From positions 105,361 to 169,360 of the forward strand of contig NZ_RXLQ01000009.1 of the NCBI RefSeq assembly GCF_003953935.1: DNA of 64,000 bases, written 5' to 3'. Shown here piece after piece: positions 29,012 through 37,511 of the stretch. The DNA is from Massilia atriviolacea (lineage in GTDB: Bacteria; Pseudomonadota; Gammaproteobacteria; Burkholderiales; Burkholderiaceae_D). The translations under genes were made by a program, and so were the position numbers. Positions within the stretch are counted from its first letter, which is position 1; each line of letters opens with the position of its first letter. The notes under the pieces are model-generated. The model had not been told where the DNA came from and made no database searches. It worked only from the letters and a program-made list of their open reading frames with translations.

Positions 29012-30103
29012 ATGGCCCGTTTCACTGGTCTGCTTCCGGCTACGCCGGTAATCTGCCTGGCACTCATGCTGTCGGCTTGCGAGACGACCGGGCCAGCCCC
29101 TGATGCCACTCCCGCGGTTCCCCAGCCGCAGCAACCGGCCGAGCCGCCGCCGCGCGTGGTCACCCCGCGCCTGGCCGCCGCCGCCGACGCGCTGACCAGG
29201 ATGGCCGCCATGCAGGAACGCCTGTACCGCATCGCCGCCCCGCTCCTGATCAACAACGCGGACCTGTGCAAGTCGTCCACGCGCAACCTGCTCGGCTTCA
29301 CCGCGCGCAACCGCTACTGGTATCCGGGCGAGTACAACGAAGCGGCGCAGATCGCCTTCGAGATGGGCGAGCGCCTGCAGGTGACCGGCGTACTTGCCGG
29401 CAGCGGCGCGGCGCGCGCCGGCCTGCGGCGCGGCGACAACCTGGTGTCCGCCGGCGGCAAGGCGCTGCCGGTCGGTCCCAACGCCTCGAGCACCGTCGGC
29501 GCCGTGTTCGGCCCCTTGGTCGCCAAGCAGGCCAGCCTGGCGCTGCAGATCGAGCGCGACGACAAGACCCGCGACCTGACCGTGCCGGTCACGCGCGCCT
29601 GCGGTTTCGTGATCGAACTCGGAAACGCCGACAACATCAATTCCTACGCCGACGGCCAGCGCGTGATGGTCACGCGCGGCATGCTGCAATTTGCGAAAAG
29701 CGACGAGGAAGTCGCCTACCTGCTGGCCAAGGGCATGGCGCACAACATCCTGGGCCACGCCACCTCGCAGCGCAATGTCGGCACCATCGGCAGCATCATC
29801 GACAACCTGACCAACGTGCGGCCCGATACCTCGATGCTGATCGGCAGCGGCGGCATCAAGGCCATGCCGGCGGAACTCGACGCCGCCGCCGACCACCTGG
29901 GCATGTACCTGCTGGCGCGCGCCGGCGTCGGCATCGATGGCGCCCCGGCGTTCTGGAAGCGCCTGGCCGCGACCTATCCGGCCACGGTGTTGAACGGCTA
30001 CGTCGCCAACCACCCGGCCACTGCCCAGCGCCTGGCCGCGATCGACAAGGCCACGGCCGACATCAAGGCCAAGCAGGCCGCCAAAAAGACCATCGCGCCA
30101 TGA
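29012..30103 (+). CDS. Lipoprotein with PDZ-like insert and degenerate M48 metallopeptidase domain
   Basis: 363 residues from the ATG at 29012, six bases after TTGGAG. The signal peptide ends in a lipobox LSAC (C23). A Pro-rich linker follows, then a helical region and a PDZ-like segment (about 120-190: VTGVLAGSGAARAGLRRGDNLVSAGG). The C-terminal half resembles M48 peptidases: DEEVAYLLAKGMAHNILGH aligns with the usual HExxH-containing helix. Here the first zinc histidine and the catalytic glutamate are replaced by K and G (KGMAH), while the later histidines remain. Peptidase activity is therefore doubtful. The next gene overlaps its stop by 4 bases. Confidence 0.8.
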   Translation: MARFTGLLPATPVICLALMLSACETTGPAPDATPAVPQPQQPAEPPPRVVTPRLAAAADALTRMAAMQERLYRIAAPLLINNADLCKSSTRNLLGFTARNRYWYPGEYNEAAQIAFEMGERLQVTGVLAGSGAARAGLRRGDNLVSAGGKALPVGPNASSTVGAVFGPLVAKQASLALQIERDDKTRDLTVPVTRACGFVIELGNADNINSYADGQRVMVTRGMLQFAKSDEEVAYLLAKGMAHNILGHATSQRNVGTIGSIIDNLTNVRPDTSMLIGSGGIKAMPAELDAAADHLGMYLLARAGVGIDGAPAFWKRLAATYPATVLNGYVANHPATAQRLAAIDKATADIKAKQAAKKTIAP

Positions 30104-30498
30104 AACCGCTGCTGCTCGCCTGCCTGATGCTTCCCCTGCTCGCGCAGGCGGCGCAGTGGGTCAAGGTGCCGGTCGGCTCTAGCGCGGGCAGCCAGTCGTA
30201 CATCGACAGGAGCAGCATCATCCGCAGCGACAAGAGCTACAAGGTGTGGTCGCTGGTGTCGTACGCCAAGGAGCAGGCCACGCCGGAAGGCACGCCTTAT
30301 CTGTCGATGAAGGCGCTGCACCTGTATTCGTGCGCGGAGCGCACCACCACCTTGCTCAGCCAGGTGTACTACGCCGAAGCGATGGGCAAGGGGCCGGTCT
30401 CGCAAAGCTTCAAGTACGAAAAATTCGCCCCCGAAGACATCGTGCCCGACAGCGTGGCGGATGGCGCCCTGCAGGTGATCTGCAAGCGCAGAAAATAA
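30100..30498 (+). CDS. Small secreted protein, surface-adhesin E-like
   Basis: 132 residues with a clean signal peptide cut after LLAQAA (about residue 18). The mature part (WVKVPVG...QSYIDRSSIIRSDKSYKVWSLVSY) resembles the surface-adhesin protein E domain, a small beta-rich fold common in secreted proteins of betaproteobacteria. Two cysteines (near residues 75 and 128) could form a disulfide. Its ATG overlaps the stop of the M48-like lipoprotein gene (ATGA), so the two are coupled and probably act together in the envelope. Specific function unknown. Confidence 0.75.
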   Translation: MKPLLLACLMLPLLAQAAQWVKVPVGSSAGSQSYIDRSSIIRSDKSYKVWSLVSYAKEQATPEGTPYLSMKALHLYSCAERTTTLLSQVYYAEAMGKGPVSQSFKYEKFAPEDIVPDSVADGALQVICKRRK

Positions 30499-30508
30499 GC
30501 GCGCCCGG

Positions 30509-30643
30509 CTAGCTCGGGAAGTTCGGGAAGTAGGTTCCCATAATCCAGGTCAGCACGCCGCAGAACACCACTACCGCCACCAGCACGGCCAGCAAACGGC
30601 CGAACTTCGGCGAGCCGTCGTCATTTTTTGTATCATTGCTCAT
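30509..30643 (-). CDS. Small single-pass membrane protein (44 aa)
   Basis: 44 residues: a hydrophilic N-terminus MSNDTKNDDGSPKFGR, one strong membrane helix (about 17-36) and a short tail ending YFPNFPS. It is convergent with the preceding gene and divergent from xdhC. The ribosome site is weak (GGTGG near the ATG). It is called a gene because of the clean start-helix-stop layout filling the gap between two genes. I do not recognise a named family, and it may be missed by automatic callers. Confidence 0.5.
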   Translation of the reverse strand: MSNDTKNDDGSPKFGRLLAVLVAVVVFCGVLTWIMGTYFPNFPS

Positions 30644-30692
30644 CTTCCACCCACCATGTGCTCGATTCAGGAGCGCCAGTATATTCGATCCG

Positions 30693-31706
30693 ATGGACAG
30701 CATAGACCTGGAAGTATTAAAGACCGCCTCGGCGTGGATCGCCGCCGGCCGGCGCTGCGAACTGATCACCGTGATCAAGACCTGGGGTTCGAGTCCGCGC
30801 CCGATCGGCGCCACCCTCGCCATCTGCGACGACGGCCGCGTGGTCGGCTCGGTCTCGGGCGGCTGCATCGAGGATGACCTGATCGAGCGCGTGCGCCGCG
30901 AGGGCATCACGCGCGCGGTTCCGGAGGTGGTCAGCTACGGCATCAGCGCCGACGAAGCGCACCGCTTCGGCCTGCCCTGCGGCGGCACCATCGAACTGGC
31001 GATCGAGCCCTTGTCCGACGCCAGCGCCATCGACGAACTGCTCGCGCGCCTGGAAGCGCACGAACTGCTGGCGCGCCGGCTCGACCTGGCGACCGGCGCC
31101 GTCACCTTGAGGCCGGCGCAGTCGGGCGACGCGCAACTGCTGGCCGACGGCGTGCTGACCACGATCCACGGCCCGCGCTGGCGCCTGTTCATCATCGGCG
31201 CCGGCCAGCTCTCGCGTTTTCTGGCGCAGATCGCCACGGCCATGGATTATTACGTGACGGTGTGCGACCCGCGCGAAGAATACCGGGCCGGCTGGAACCT
31301 GCCGGGCGTACAGCTGGTGCACATGATGCCCGACGACCTGGTGCTCGAATCGCACCTCGATCACCGCAGCGCCGTGGTGGCGCTCACGCACGACCCCAAG
31401 CTGGACGACCTGGCGCTGATGGAGGCGCTCAAGTCCGACGCCTTCTACGTGGGCGCGATCGGCTCGCGCCTGAACAACGCCAAACGGCGCGAGCGGCTCA
31501 GGCAATTCGACCTGTCCGACCGGCAGCTGGCGCGCCTGCACGGGCCGATCGGCCTGTACATCGGCAGCAAGACGCCGTCCGAGATCGCGATTTCGATCCT
31601 CGCGGAGCTCACCGCCGTCAAGAACGGGGTGCCGGCCGAACTGCAGGTGCGCCATGCGGCGGCGCTGGCGCCGGCCGGCACGGACGTGTGCGCGGTCGCG
31701 CTCTGA
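30693..31706 (+). CDS. XdhC family molybdenum cofactor insertion protein
   Basis: 337 residues. The N-terminal XdhC/CoxI domain has LITVIKTWGSSPRPIGA and the conserved cysteine C58 in VSGGCIEDDL. The C-terminal Rossmann domain has FIIGAGQLSRFLAQIA. Proteins of this family bind sulfurated molybdenum cofactor and hand it to xanthine dehydrogenase or related hydroxylases. No such enzyme is adjacent, so the client cannot be named, but the moa-mob-moe genes at the window start show that the cofactor is made. The ATG at 30693 was chosen by family length; no clear Shine-Dalgarno was found. Confidence 0.87.
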   Translation: MDSIDLEVLKTASAWIAAGRRCELITVIKTWGSSPRPIGATLAICDDGRVVGSVSGGCIEDDLIERVRREGITRAVPEVVSYGISADEAHRFGLPCGGTIELAIEPLSDASAIDELLARLEAHELLARRLDLATGAVTLRPAQSGDAQLLADGVLTTIHGPRWRLFIIGAGQLSRFLAQIATAMDYYVTVCDPREEYRAGWNLPGVQLVHMMPDDLVLESHLDHRSAVVALTHDPKLDDLALMEALKSDAFYVGAIGSRLNNAKRRERLRQFDLSDRQLARLHGPIGLYIGSKTPSEIAISILAELTAVKNGVPAELQVRHAAALAPAGTDVCAVAL

Positions 31707-31789
31707 TTGAATAGCAACATGCGGGGTTCCGGGGCGCTGCCGGCGCTGCAGAATAGCGCTTCGTTACGCAGCGCATCGAAAGTCTTCCC

Positions 31790-32698
31790 ATGAGCACAGC
31801 CAACCTGCTTCGCCTGATCGTCCTCGCCGCCATCTGGGGCAGCTCCTTCCTGTTCATGCGCATCGCCGCGCCGGTGCTCGGGCCGGCCGTGCTGATCGAA
31901 TACCGGGTCGCCTTCGCGGCGCTGTTCCTGGCCATCGTCGGCCTGGTGCTGAAAAAACGCCTCGACCTGCGCGCCAACTGGAAGCATTACCTGATCCTCG
32001 GCTTCATCAACTCCGCCCTGCCCTTTTTGCTGTTCGCCTTTGCCGCGCGCACCTTGTCGGCATCGGTGCTGTCGGTGCTCAACGCCACCGCGCCGATGTG
32101 GGGCGCGCTGATCGGCGCGTTCTGGTCGCGCCAGGCCATCGCCGGCAAGCAAGTGCTCGGGCTGGTGCTCGGCACCTGCGGCGTGGCCCTGCTGGTCGGC
32201 TTCGACGACGTCAGCGCGCGCCCGGGCGCACCGCTCGCCATCGGCGCCGTGCTGCTGGCCGCCTTCTGCTACAGCGTGGCCAGCACCTACGCCAGAACGG
32301 CCACGGCGGCCAAGGCGGTCGAGCCGTTCGCCAATGCGCACGGCAGCATGTGGGCCGCGGCCTTGCTGGTGATTCCCGCACTGCCGTTCTTCCCGGCGCC
32401 CGCCGCCGCCACGCCGGGCATCATGGGCGCGGCGCTCGCACTGGGCATCCTGTGCAGCGGCATCGCCTACATCATGTACTTCAAACTGGTACAGGATGTC
32501 GGCGCCACCTCGGCGCTGACCGTCACCTTCCTCAGTCCCCTGTTCGGGATTTTGTGGGGCGTGCTGTTCCTGTCCGAGCACGTGGGCTGGTACACGCTTG
32601 CCGGGGCCGCCGTCGTTGTCACCGGCACCGCGCTGGTGACGGGCTTCAATCCCTTCGGCCCGCGTGCTATCGTGGCGCCCTCTCCCACCAGCAAATAG
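31790..32698 (+). CDS. EamA/DMT family transporter
   Basis: 302 residues with ten hydrophobic helices in two EamA repeats. The first begins LIVLAAIWGSSFLFMRIA and the second near LAIGAVLLAAFCYSVAST. Family members export amino acids or small metabolites; the substrate cannot be told. It is followed after 9 bases by the DNA glycosylase gene, so the two may share a transcript. Confidence 0.88.
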   Translation: MSTANLLRLIVLAAIWGSSFLFMRIAAPVLGPAVLIEYRVAFAALFLAIVGLVLKKRLDLRANWKHYLILGFINSALPFLLFAFAARTLSASVLSVLNATAPMWGALIGAFWSRQAIAGKQVLGLVLGTCGVALLVGFDDVSARPGAPLAIGAVLLAAFCYSVASTYARTATAAKAVEPFANAHGSMWAAALLVIPALPFFPAPAAATPGIMGAALALGILCSGIAYIMYFKLVQDVGATSALTVTFLSPLFGILWGVLFLSEHVGWYTLAGAAVVVTGTALVTGFNPFGPRAIVAPSPTSK

Positions 32699-32707
32699 GG
32701 CAGTCGT

Positions 32708-33598
32708 TTGCAGACGTCGATTCCTCTTCCGGCCGGCTACCGCAGCGCCGACATCCTCGCCTTCCACAGCCGCGATCCCGAAGCGGTGGCCGAACAGGTG
32801 TCGCCCGGCCGCATCCGCAAGGGCGTGACGATCGGCGGCGTGCCGGTGCTGCTCGATATCGCCATCGGCACTGAGGCCGCCCTGTGCACGGTGCAGGCCG
32901 ACGGCACGCTCACGCCCGACCATGTGCGCCAGGTCGACGATGCCCTGCTCAACATCCTGGCGCTGCGGATCGACCCGGCGCCCTTCCTGGCGGCGGTGCA
33001 GGGCGACCCGCTGCTGGGACCCGTGGCGCAGCGTCAGCCGGCGCTGCGCATCGTGCAGTCGGCCACCATTTTCGAAGCGCTGACCTGGGCCATCATCGGC
33101 CAGCAAATCAACCTGACCTTCGCCATTGCGCTGCGCCGCACCTTCATTCTGCAGGCCGGCCGCCAGCACAGCAGCGGTGTGTGGTGCTATCCCGAAGCGC
33201 GCGACGCGGCGCGCCTGCTGGCCGACGACCTCACCACGCGCAAATTCTCGCGCTCCAAGGCCGACACCGTGCTGCGCCTCGCGCAACTGGTCGACGGCGG
33301 CGCACTGACGCTCGATCGCGGCGACGACGCCTCGGCGGTTGCGGCGGCGCTGCTGGCGGTCAAAGGCATCGGCCCGTGGACCGTCAACTACGCCCTGCTG
33401 CGCGGCTACGGCTACGCCGACTGCTCGCTGCACGGGGACGTGGCGATCCGCGCCGCGTTCCAGCATCTGCTGGGCGAAGACGCCAAGCCGGACATGGCGC
33501 GCACCGAAGCGCTGCTGGCGCGCTACGCGCCGCACCGGACCATGGCGGCGGCCCACCTGTGGGCCAGCCTGCATCCACCCGCGGTAGCAGACGAATAA
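32708..33598 (+). CDS. alkA: DNA-3-methyladenine glycosylase II, AlkA-like
   Basis: 296 residues, TTG start behind an AGGGCAG-type site. A base-excision repair glycosylase removing alkylated purines. The N-terminal AlkA domain (about 1-110) is followed by the helix-hairpin-helix-GPD domain: AIIGQQINLTFA, then VKGIGPWTVNYAL (218-230). The catalytic aspartate is probably D244 in SLHGDVAI, matching AlkA D238. There is no iron-sulfur cysteine cluster, as expected for AlkA. The 9-base gap after the EamA gene suggests co-transcription. No ada gene is nearby. Confidence 0.88.
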   Translation: MQTSIPLPAGYRSADILAFHSRDPEAVAEQVSPGRIRKGVTIGGVPVLLDIAIGTEAALCTVQADGTLTPDHVRQVDDALLNILALRIDPAPFLAAVQGDPLLGPVAQRQPALRIVQSATIFEALTWAIIGQQINLTFAIALRRTFILQAGRQHSSGVWCYPEARDAARLLADDLTTRKFSRSKADTVLRLAQLVDGGALTLDRGDDASAVAAALLAVKGIGPWTVNYALLRGYGYADCSLHGDVAIRAAFQHLLGEDAKPDMARTEALLARYAPHRTMAAAHLWASLHPPAVADE

Positions 33599-33604
33599 TC
33601 CGCT

Positions 33605-33623
33605 TGACCCTGACGTGGGGTCA
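33605..33623. promoter_or_regulatory. Dyad upstream of MerR-TipAS gene
   Basis: TGACCC (33605-33610) and GGGTCA (33618-33623) are inverted with a 7-base centre, 42 bases before the MerR-type ATG. MerR proteins bind similar dyads in their own promoters. The motif GGGGTCAGACTCC also looks like a small dispersed repeat of this bacterial group, so the operator call is tentative. Confidence 0.3.
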
Positions 33624-33665
33624 GACTCCACACTGTGCTCACGCATGAAGACAAGGAGCGATTCG

Positions 33666-34694
33666 ATGAAGTTGAAAATAGGCGAGCTGGCGAAACGGTC
33701 GGGACTGACGGTGCGCGCACTCCATCATTACGACAGCATCGGTCTTCTCTGTCCTTCGGCGCGTTCCGAGGCCGGCTACCGCCTGTACAACCGCGACGAC
33801 ATCGCCCGCCTGCACCAGGTCCAGGCGCTGCGCCGCTTCGGCGTGTCGCTGGCCGACATCGGAACCTTCCTGGCCAATCCGGCCTCCAGCCTGTCGACCA
33901 TCGTGGAGCAGCAGATCGCCGCGCTGACCCGCCAGATCGACCAGGCCGGCATCTTGCGCGCGCAGCTGACGACGCTGCACAGCGAGCTCGGTGCCGGGGT
34001 GGAGCCGGACCTGGCCGCGTGGCTGACCACTTTGGAGTTAATGACCATGTACGACACCTATTTTTCAAAAGAAGAACTGAAACAACTGCCGTTTTTTGCC
34101 GGCGACGCCGCCTGCATCGCCGAATGGGATGCGATGGTGGCGCGCTTCAAGCGCATGCTGGCCGACGGCACGCCGCCATCAAGCCCCGAGGCGCAATTGC
34201 TGTCGCAGGAATGGATGCTGAAACTGGAGCGCGACACCAACGGCGACCCGGGCGTCATGGTGCGCATCCTGGCCATGCAGGCGCGCGAGCCGGCCATGCG
34301 CGAGCAGAACGGGATCACGCCGGAAGTCGAAGCGTTTTTGAAGGAAGCCTTCGCGCAGTCGCGCCTGGCGATGTTCAAAAAATACCTGTCGCCGGCGGAG
34401 TTTGCGTACATGGAGGCCCATTACCGCCTGCGCATGGACGAGTGGCCGGATCTGATCGCGCGGGTGCGCAAGGCCATCGCGGACGGCGCACCGCCGGATG
34501 CGCCGCAGGTGCGCGAGCTGATGCGCGAGTGGATCGACCTGTCGCAATCCTTCGCCGGCGAGGATCCCGCCACCCACGCGAAAATCCGCGTCGCTTACGA
34601 AAAGGAACCGCTGCTGATGATCGGCAGCTGGATCACCGATGAGATGAAAGCGTATATCGGGCAAGCGATGGCGGCCATGCGTCCGCATTCCTGA
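33666..34694 (+). CDS. MerR family regulator with TipAS-type C-terminal domain
   Basis: 342 residues. The winged helix-turn-helix is at the start (MKLKIGELAKRSGLTVRALHHYDSIGLL), followed by the MerR dimerisation helix (to about 110). The C-terminal 200 residues, with YDTYFSKEELKQLPFF and repeated helical pairs, resemble the TipAS ligand-binding domain that captures antibiotics in Streptomyces TipA. It is likely an effector-triggered activator, perhaps of drug response genes, but no efflux gene is next to it. AAGGAG lies 7 bases before the ATG. A 13-bp hairpin follows the stop. Confidence 0.85.
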   Translation: MKLKIGELAKRSGLTVRALHHYDSIGLLCPSARSEAGYRLYNRDDIARLHQVQALRRFGVSLADIGTFLANPASSLSTIVEQQIAALTRQIDQAGILRAQLTTLHSELGAGVEPDLAAWLTTLELMTMYDTYFSKEELKQLPFFAGDAACIAEWDAMVARFKRMLADGTPPSSPEAQLLSQEWMLKLERDTNGDPGVMVRILAMQAREPAMREQNGITPEVEAFLKEAFAQSRLAMFKKYLSPAEFAYMEAHYRLRMDEWPDLIARVRKAIADGAPPDAPQVRELMREWIDLSQSFAGEDPATHAKIRVAYEKEPLLMIGSWITDEMKAYIGQAMAAMRPHS

Positions 34695-34703
34695 TCCGGT
34701 CTC

Positions 34704-34732
34704 CGGACAAGCATTCGCAGAATGCTTGTCCG
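34704..34732 (+). other. Perfect 13-bp hairpin downstream of MerR gene
   Basis: The arm CGGACAAGCATTC (34704-34716) pairs perfectly with GAATGCTTGTCCG (34720-34732) around a 3-base loop. No U-tract follows, so it is either a weak terminator or an RNA-stabilising stem-loop. It ends the MerR transcript and precedes a lower-GC patch. Confidence 0.6.
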
Positions 34733-34863
34733 TCCTCAAAGGAGCGGCGGGAACTCGATGACGCCACGGGCTGCACCGCACCTCACGGTTGATCTCCTTT
34801 TATAACGCTGATAAATTCAGGGGATCGAACGTGGCCACCACTCGCTGTGTCGAGGAGATATTC

Positions 34864-35082
34864 ATGAGTAACACTGAATACCAGGTAAAACTTTCGCTTT
34901 CAGAACAGGAACTTCAAATATTAGAAGAGCTCGCTAAATCGAACGGGATAAGCAAAGGCGACCTCGTTCGCCAGGCGCTGTCGGACTTCAAATTATTCCA
35001 GGAAGCGCGAAAAAATGGAGGAAGCATTTTGATCGAAGATAAGGATGGAAACTTGAGCAAGGTTCACTATCTCTGGAACTAG
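34864..35082 (+). CDS. Ribbon-helix-helix-like small protein
   Basis: 72 residues from the ATG at 34864, six bases after GAGGAGAT. The stretch YQVKLSLSEQELQILEELAK...ISKGDLVRQALSDF has the beta-strand, two-helix pattern of CopG/Arc-type DNA-binding proteins. The C-terminal IEDKDGNLSKVHYLWN is a short extension. Codon use is less GC-rich at third positions than in the neighbouring genes, suggesting an accessory origin. The next gene starts 11 bases later, so it is a two-gene unit. It does not look like a classical toxin-antitoxin pair because the partner is a membrane protein. Function unknown. Confidence 0.7.
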   Translation: MSNTEYQVKLSLSEQELQILEELAKSNGISKGDLVRQALSDFKLFQEARKNGGSILIEDKDGNLSKVHYLWN

Positions 35083-35093
35083 CAAAGGCAGGT

Positions 35094-35507
35094 ATGAGCG
35101 AACTCGGCAATTCTTCAGGCACGTCGTCATCGTCCGATTCGCCGCAAACAGGCGACGCCGACACGGAAAGCATCGCCGACCTCGATCTGGATACGGGACA
35201 CCCCTCCCGCTGGCGCTCTCCTGGACGTCCGATCCTGACGACCAAACGCCTGCTTGCTCCCTACAACCACCAGAAACAACAAGAAATAGCCAGGCGCAAC
35301 ATCGCCTATGCGCTGATTTGCCTCGTCACCGCGCTGGTATTGATGTCCTTTATTTACCTGTGGACATTACCGCTGAATGAGAGTGCCAGAAAGCATGTCG
35401 AAAACCTGATGCTGTTCATGCAGCTTATCTTTGGCCCGATCATTACCCTGGCGGCCACGGCCATCGGTTATTACTTTGGTGCAAATAGCAGAACCGGCCG
35501 CTTGTGA
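35094..35507 (+). CDS. Two-helix membrane protein of unknown function
   Basis: 137 residues. A Ser/Asp-rich acidic N-terminus (1-45), a basic stretch, then two membrane helices (about 70-91 and 103-125) and a short tail NSRTGRL. The pattern ...RRNIAYALICLVTALVL...PIITLAATAIGYYFGA resembles small uncharacterised inner-membrane proteins. It is coupled to the ribbon-helix-helix gene 11 bases upstream. Lower GC than neighbours. No family was recognised. Confidence 0.65.
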   Translation: MSELGNSSGTSSSSDSPQTGDADTESIADLDLDTGHPSRWRSPGRPILTTKRLLAPYNHQKQQEIARRNIAYALICLVTALVLMSFIYLWTLPLNESARKHVENLMLFMQLIFGPIITLAATAIGYYFGANSRTGRL

Positions 35508-35610
35508 ATCTTCACATTCGCAGAATAACCACAATGGCCCAATATTCGTCGTATCGCCGCCGACGCTGAATTAGTATGAGCTATCACCCGACAACAGGTA
35601 CGGAGGTAGC

Positions 35611-37182
35611 ATGCGCATCAACATGCCGGTCACTGAGAAGCAGGTCATCATCAGCGATACCGAAACGATCGTGTCCACCACCGATCTCCAAGGCAATATT
35701 ACCTACGCCAATCCCTATTTCATCGAGATCAGCGGCTTCACCGAAGAAGAACTGATCGGCGCGCCGCAAAACCTGGTGCGCCATCCGGACATGCCGGTCG
35801 AAGCCTTTGCCGACCTGTGGGCGACCATCAAGAGCGGACAGCCGTGGAGCGGCCTGGTCAAGAACCGCTGCAAGAATGGCGACTATTACTGGGTGCTGGC
35901 CAACGTCACCCCGGTGGTCGAGAACGGCCAGACCACCGGCTACATGTCGGTGCGCACCAAACCCACGAACGACCAGGTCAGTGCAGCCGCCGCGGCGTAT
36001 CGCGAGTTAAAAACCGGTAATCCACGCCAGCTTGCCGTGCGCAACGGCCGGGCCGTGTCGAACGGCGCGCTGAGCAAGCTCTCCGCGCTGCTGAGCATCT
36101 CGCTCGGGCAGCGCATCGGCATGACAGTCAGCCTGCTGCTGGCGGCGATGCTGGCCCTCATGTTCAGCAGCACCCGCCCGCTGTGGCTGATTGCGCTCTC
36201 GATCCTGTCGATCGCGGCCTTGCTGCACCTGTGTTACGTGCTCTACAGCACTGTGCTGGGCCCCTTGCGCCAGGCCCTGCGCGCCACCCGCATCATGGCG
36301 GGCGGCGACCTGACCACCGACATGAGCAGCGAGCGCACCGATGAAATGGGCCAGTTGCTGCGCACCTTGCGCCAGCTGCGCGTGAACCTGCATTCGATCG
36401 TGGGCGACGTGCGCCGCAACGCCCAGCAGATCGGCGTGGCCACCCGCGAAATTGCCGCCGGCAACCTGAACCTGTCGAGCCGCACCGAATCGCAGGCCTC
36501 GTCGCTGGAAGAAACCGCCTCCAGCATGGAAGAGCTGGCGTCGACGGTGCAGCAAAACATGGGCAATGCGGAGCAGGCCACCGGCATGGCCGACGATGCC
36601 TCCAGCGTGGCCGGCAAGGGCGGCACCGTGGTCGGCCAGGTCGCCAGCACCATGAGCGACATCAGCGACTCGTCGAAAAAGATCGTGGACATCATCGGCA
36701 TCATCGAAGGGATCGCCTTCCAGACCAACATCCTGGCGCTCAACGCCGCCGTGGAAGCGGCCCGGGCCGGCGAACAGGGGCGCGGCTTTGCCGTCGTGGC
36801 CGCCGAAGTGCGCAACCTGGCCCAGCGCAGCGCCGGCGCGGCCAAGGAAATCAAGGAACTGATCGATGTCTCGATCGGCAAGGTCGACAGCGGCGTGGCG
36901 CTAGCCCGGCAAGCCGGCACCACCATGCAGGACATCATTACCTCGGTGCACAAGGTGACCAACATCATGAACGAGATCGCCTCGGCCTCGCGCGAGCAAA
37001 GCGCCGGCATCAACCAAGTCAACGATGCGGTGACGCAAATGGATGAAGTAACGCAGCAAAATGCCGCGCTGGTGGAAGAAGCGGCGGCAGCGGCCGCCAG
37101 CCTGCAGGAACAGACCACGGTGCTGGTCAAGGCGCTCAGTGTGTTCAAGCTCGACCGCCACGCCGCCGCCCAGCGGCGCTGA
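35611..37182 (+). CDS. PAS-containing methyl-accepting chemotaxis protein (Aer-like)
   Basis: 523 residues. An N-terminal PAS domain (about 15-118: [20 protein letters not shown]) that in Aer binds FAD and senses redox state. Two adjacent membrane helices (about 168-186 and 190-213) follow, then HAMP (about 214-268) and a cytoplasmic signalling domain whose conserved tip [19 protein letters not shown] lies near residue 366. There is no periplasmic domain, so it senses internal or energy signals. No CheR-docking pentapeptide is at the C-terminus. The che genes are not in this window. Likely aerotaxis receptor (inference). Confidence 0.88.
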   Translation: MRINMPVTEKQVIISDTETIVSTTDLQGNITYANPYFIEISGFTEEELIGAPQNLVRHPDMPVEAFADLWATIKSGQPWSGLVKNRCKNGDYYWVLANVTPVVENGQTTGYMSVRTKPTNDQVSAAAAAYRELKTGNPRQLAVRNGRAVSNGALSKLSALLSISLGQRIGMTVSLLLAAMLALMFSSTRPLWLIALSILSIAALLHLCYVLYSTVLGPLRQALRATRIMAGGDLTTDMSSERTDEMGQLLRTLRQLRVNLHSIVGDVRRNAQQIGVATREIAAGNLNLSSRTESQASSLEETASSMEELASTVQQNMGNAEQATGMADDASSVAGKGGTVVGQVASTMSDISDSSKKIVDIIGIIEGIAFQTNILALNAAVEAARAGEQGRGFAVVAAEVRNLAQRSAGAAKEIKELIDVSIGKVDSGVALARQAGTTMQDIITSVHKVTNIMNEIASASREQSAGINQVNDAVTQMDEVTQQNAALVEEAAAAAASLQEQTTVLVKALSVFKLDRHAAAQRR

Positions 37183-37199
37183 GCGCCGGCGCCGTAACG

Positions 37200-37236
37200 G
37201 AAAAAGCCCCCGGTTCTTTGCAGAACCGAGGGCTTC
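37200..37236 (-). terminator. Rho-independent terminator of the initiator tRNA gene
   Basis: On the minus strand AAGCCCTCGGTTC and GAACCGGGGGCTT pair around a short loop and are followed by TTTTTCC. It lies directly after the tRNA 3' end. On the plus strand the T-run is poor, so it serves mainly the tRNA. Confidence 0.8.
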
Positions 37237-37243
37237 TCGAATT

Positions 37244-37320
37244 TGGTTGCGGGGACAGGATTTGAACCTGTGACCTTCGGGTTATGAGCCCGACGAGCTG
37301 CCAGACTGCTCCACCCCGCG
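37244..37320 (-). tRNA. tRNA-fMet (CAU), initiator
   Basis: 77 bases including an encoded CCA. The cloverleaf is complete, with anticodon CAU in CTCATAA. Initiator features are present: three consecutive G-C pairs in the anticodon stem (GGG/CCC) and an unpaired C1-A72 at the acceptor top. The sequence is very close to E. coli tRNA-fMet. It has its own promoter and terminator and sits between the chemoreceptor and nudix genes. Confidence 0.96.
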
Positions 37321-37333
37321 TCTGTATGCAGTT

Positions 37334-37362
37334 ATTATAGGGGACTTTCCATAATTAGGCAA
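37334..37362 (-). promoter_or_regulatory. Sigma-70 promoter of the initiator tRNA
   Basis: On the minus strand: -35 TTGCCT (37357-37362), a 17-base spacer and a perfect -10 TATAAT (37334-37339). Transcription would start near 37327, about seven bases before the mature tRNA 5' end. Confidence 0.75.
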
Positions 37363-37511
37363 TATTAATCCAATCAAGATGTGCGATAGCGGTAAGGCGA
37401 AGGCCGGGCCGGGTGCGCCGGCGCGCTTTTCGCCCCTGCGCGCACCGCATCGGCCCTGCAATCGGTGTACAGTAAGCGAACATCATTCTTCCCATACTCT
37501 TTCCTCTTTTT

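Noticed and set aside
34864-35507. Toxin-antitoxin pair
   Set aside because: The ribbon-helix-helix protein is antitoxin-like, but the partner is a two-helix membrane protein that matches no known toxin family. Kept as unknown.
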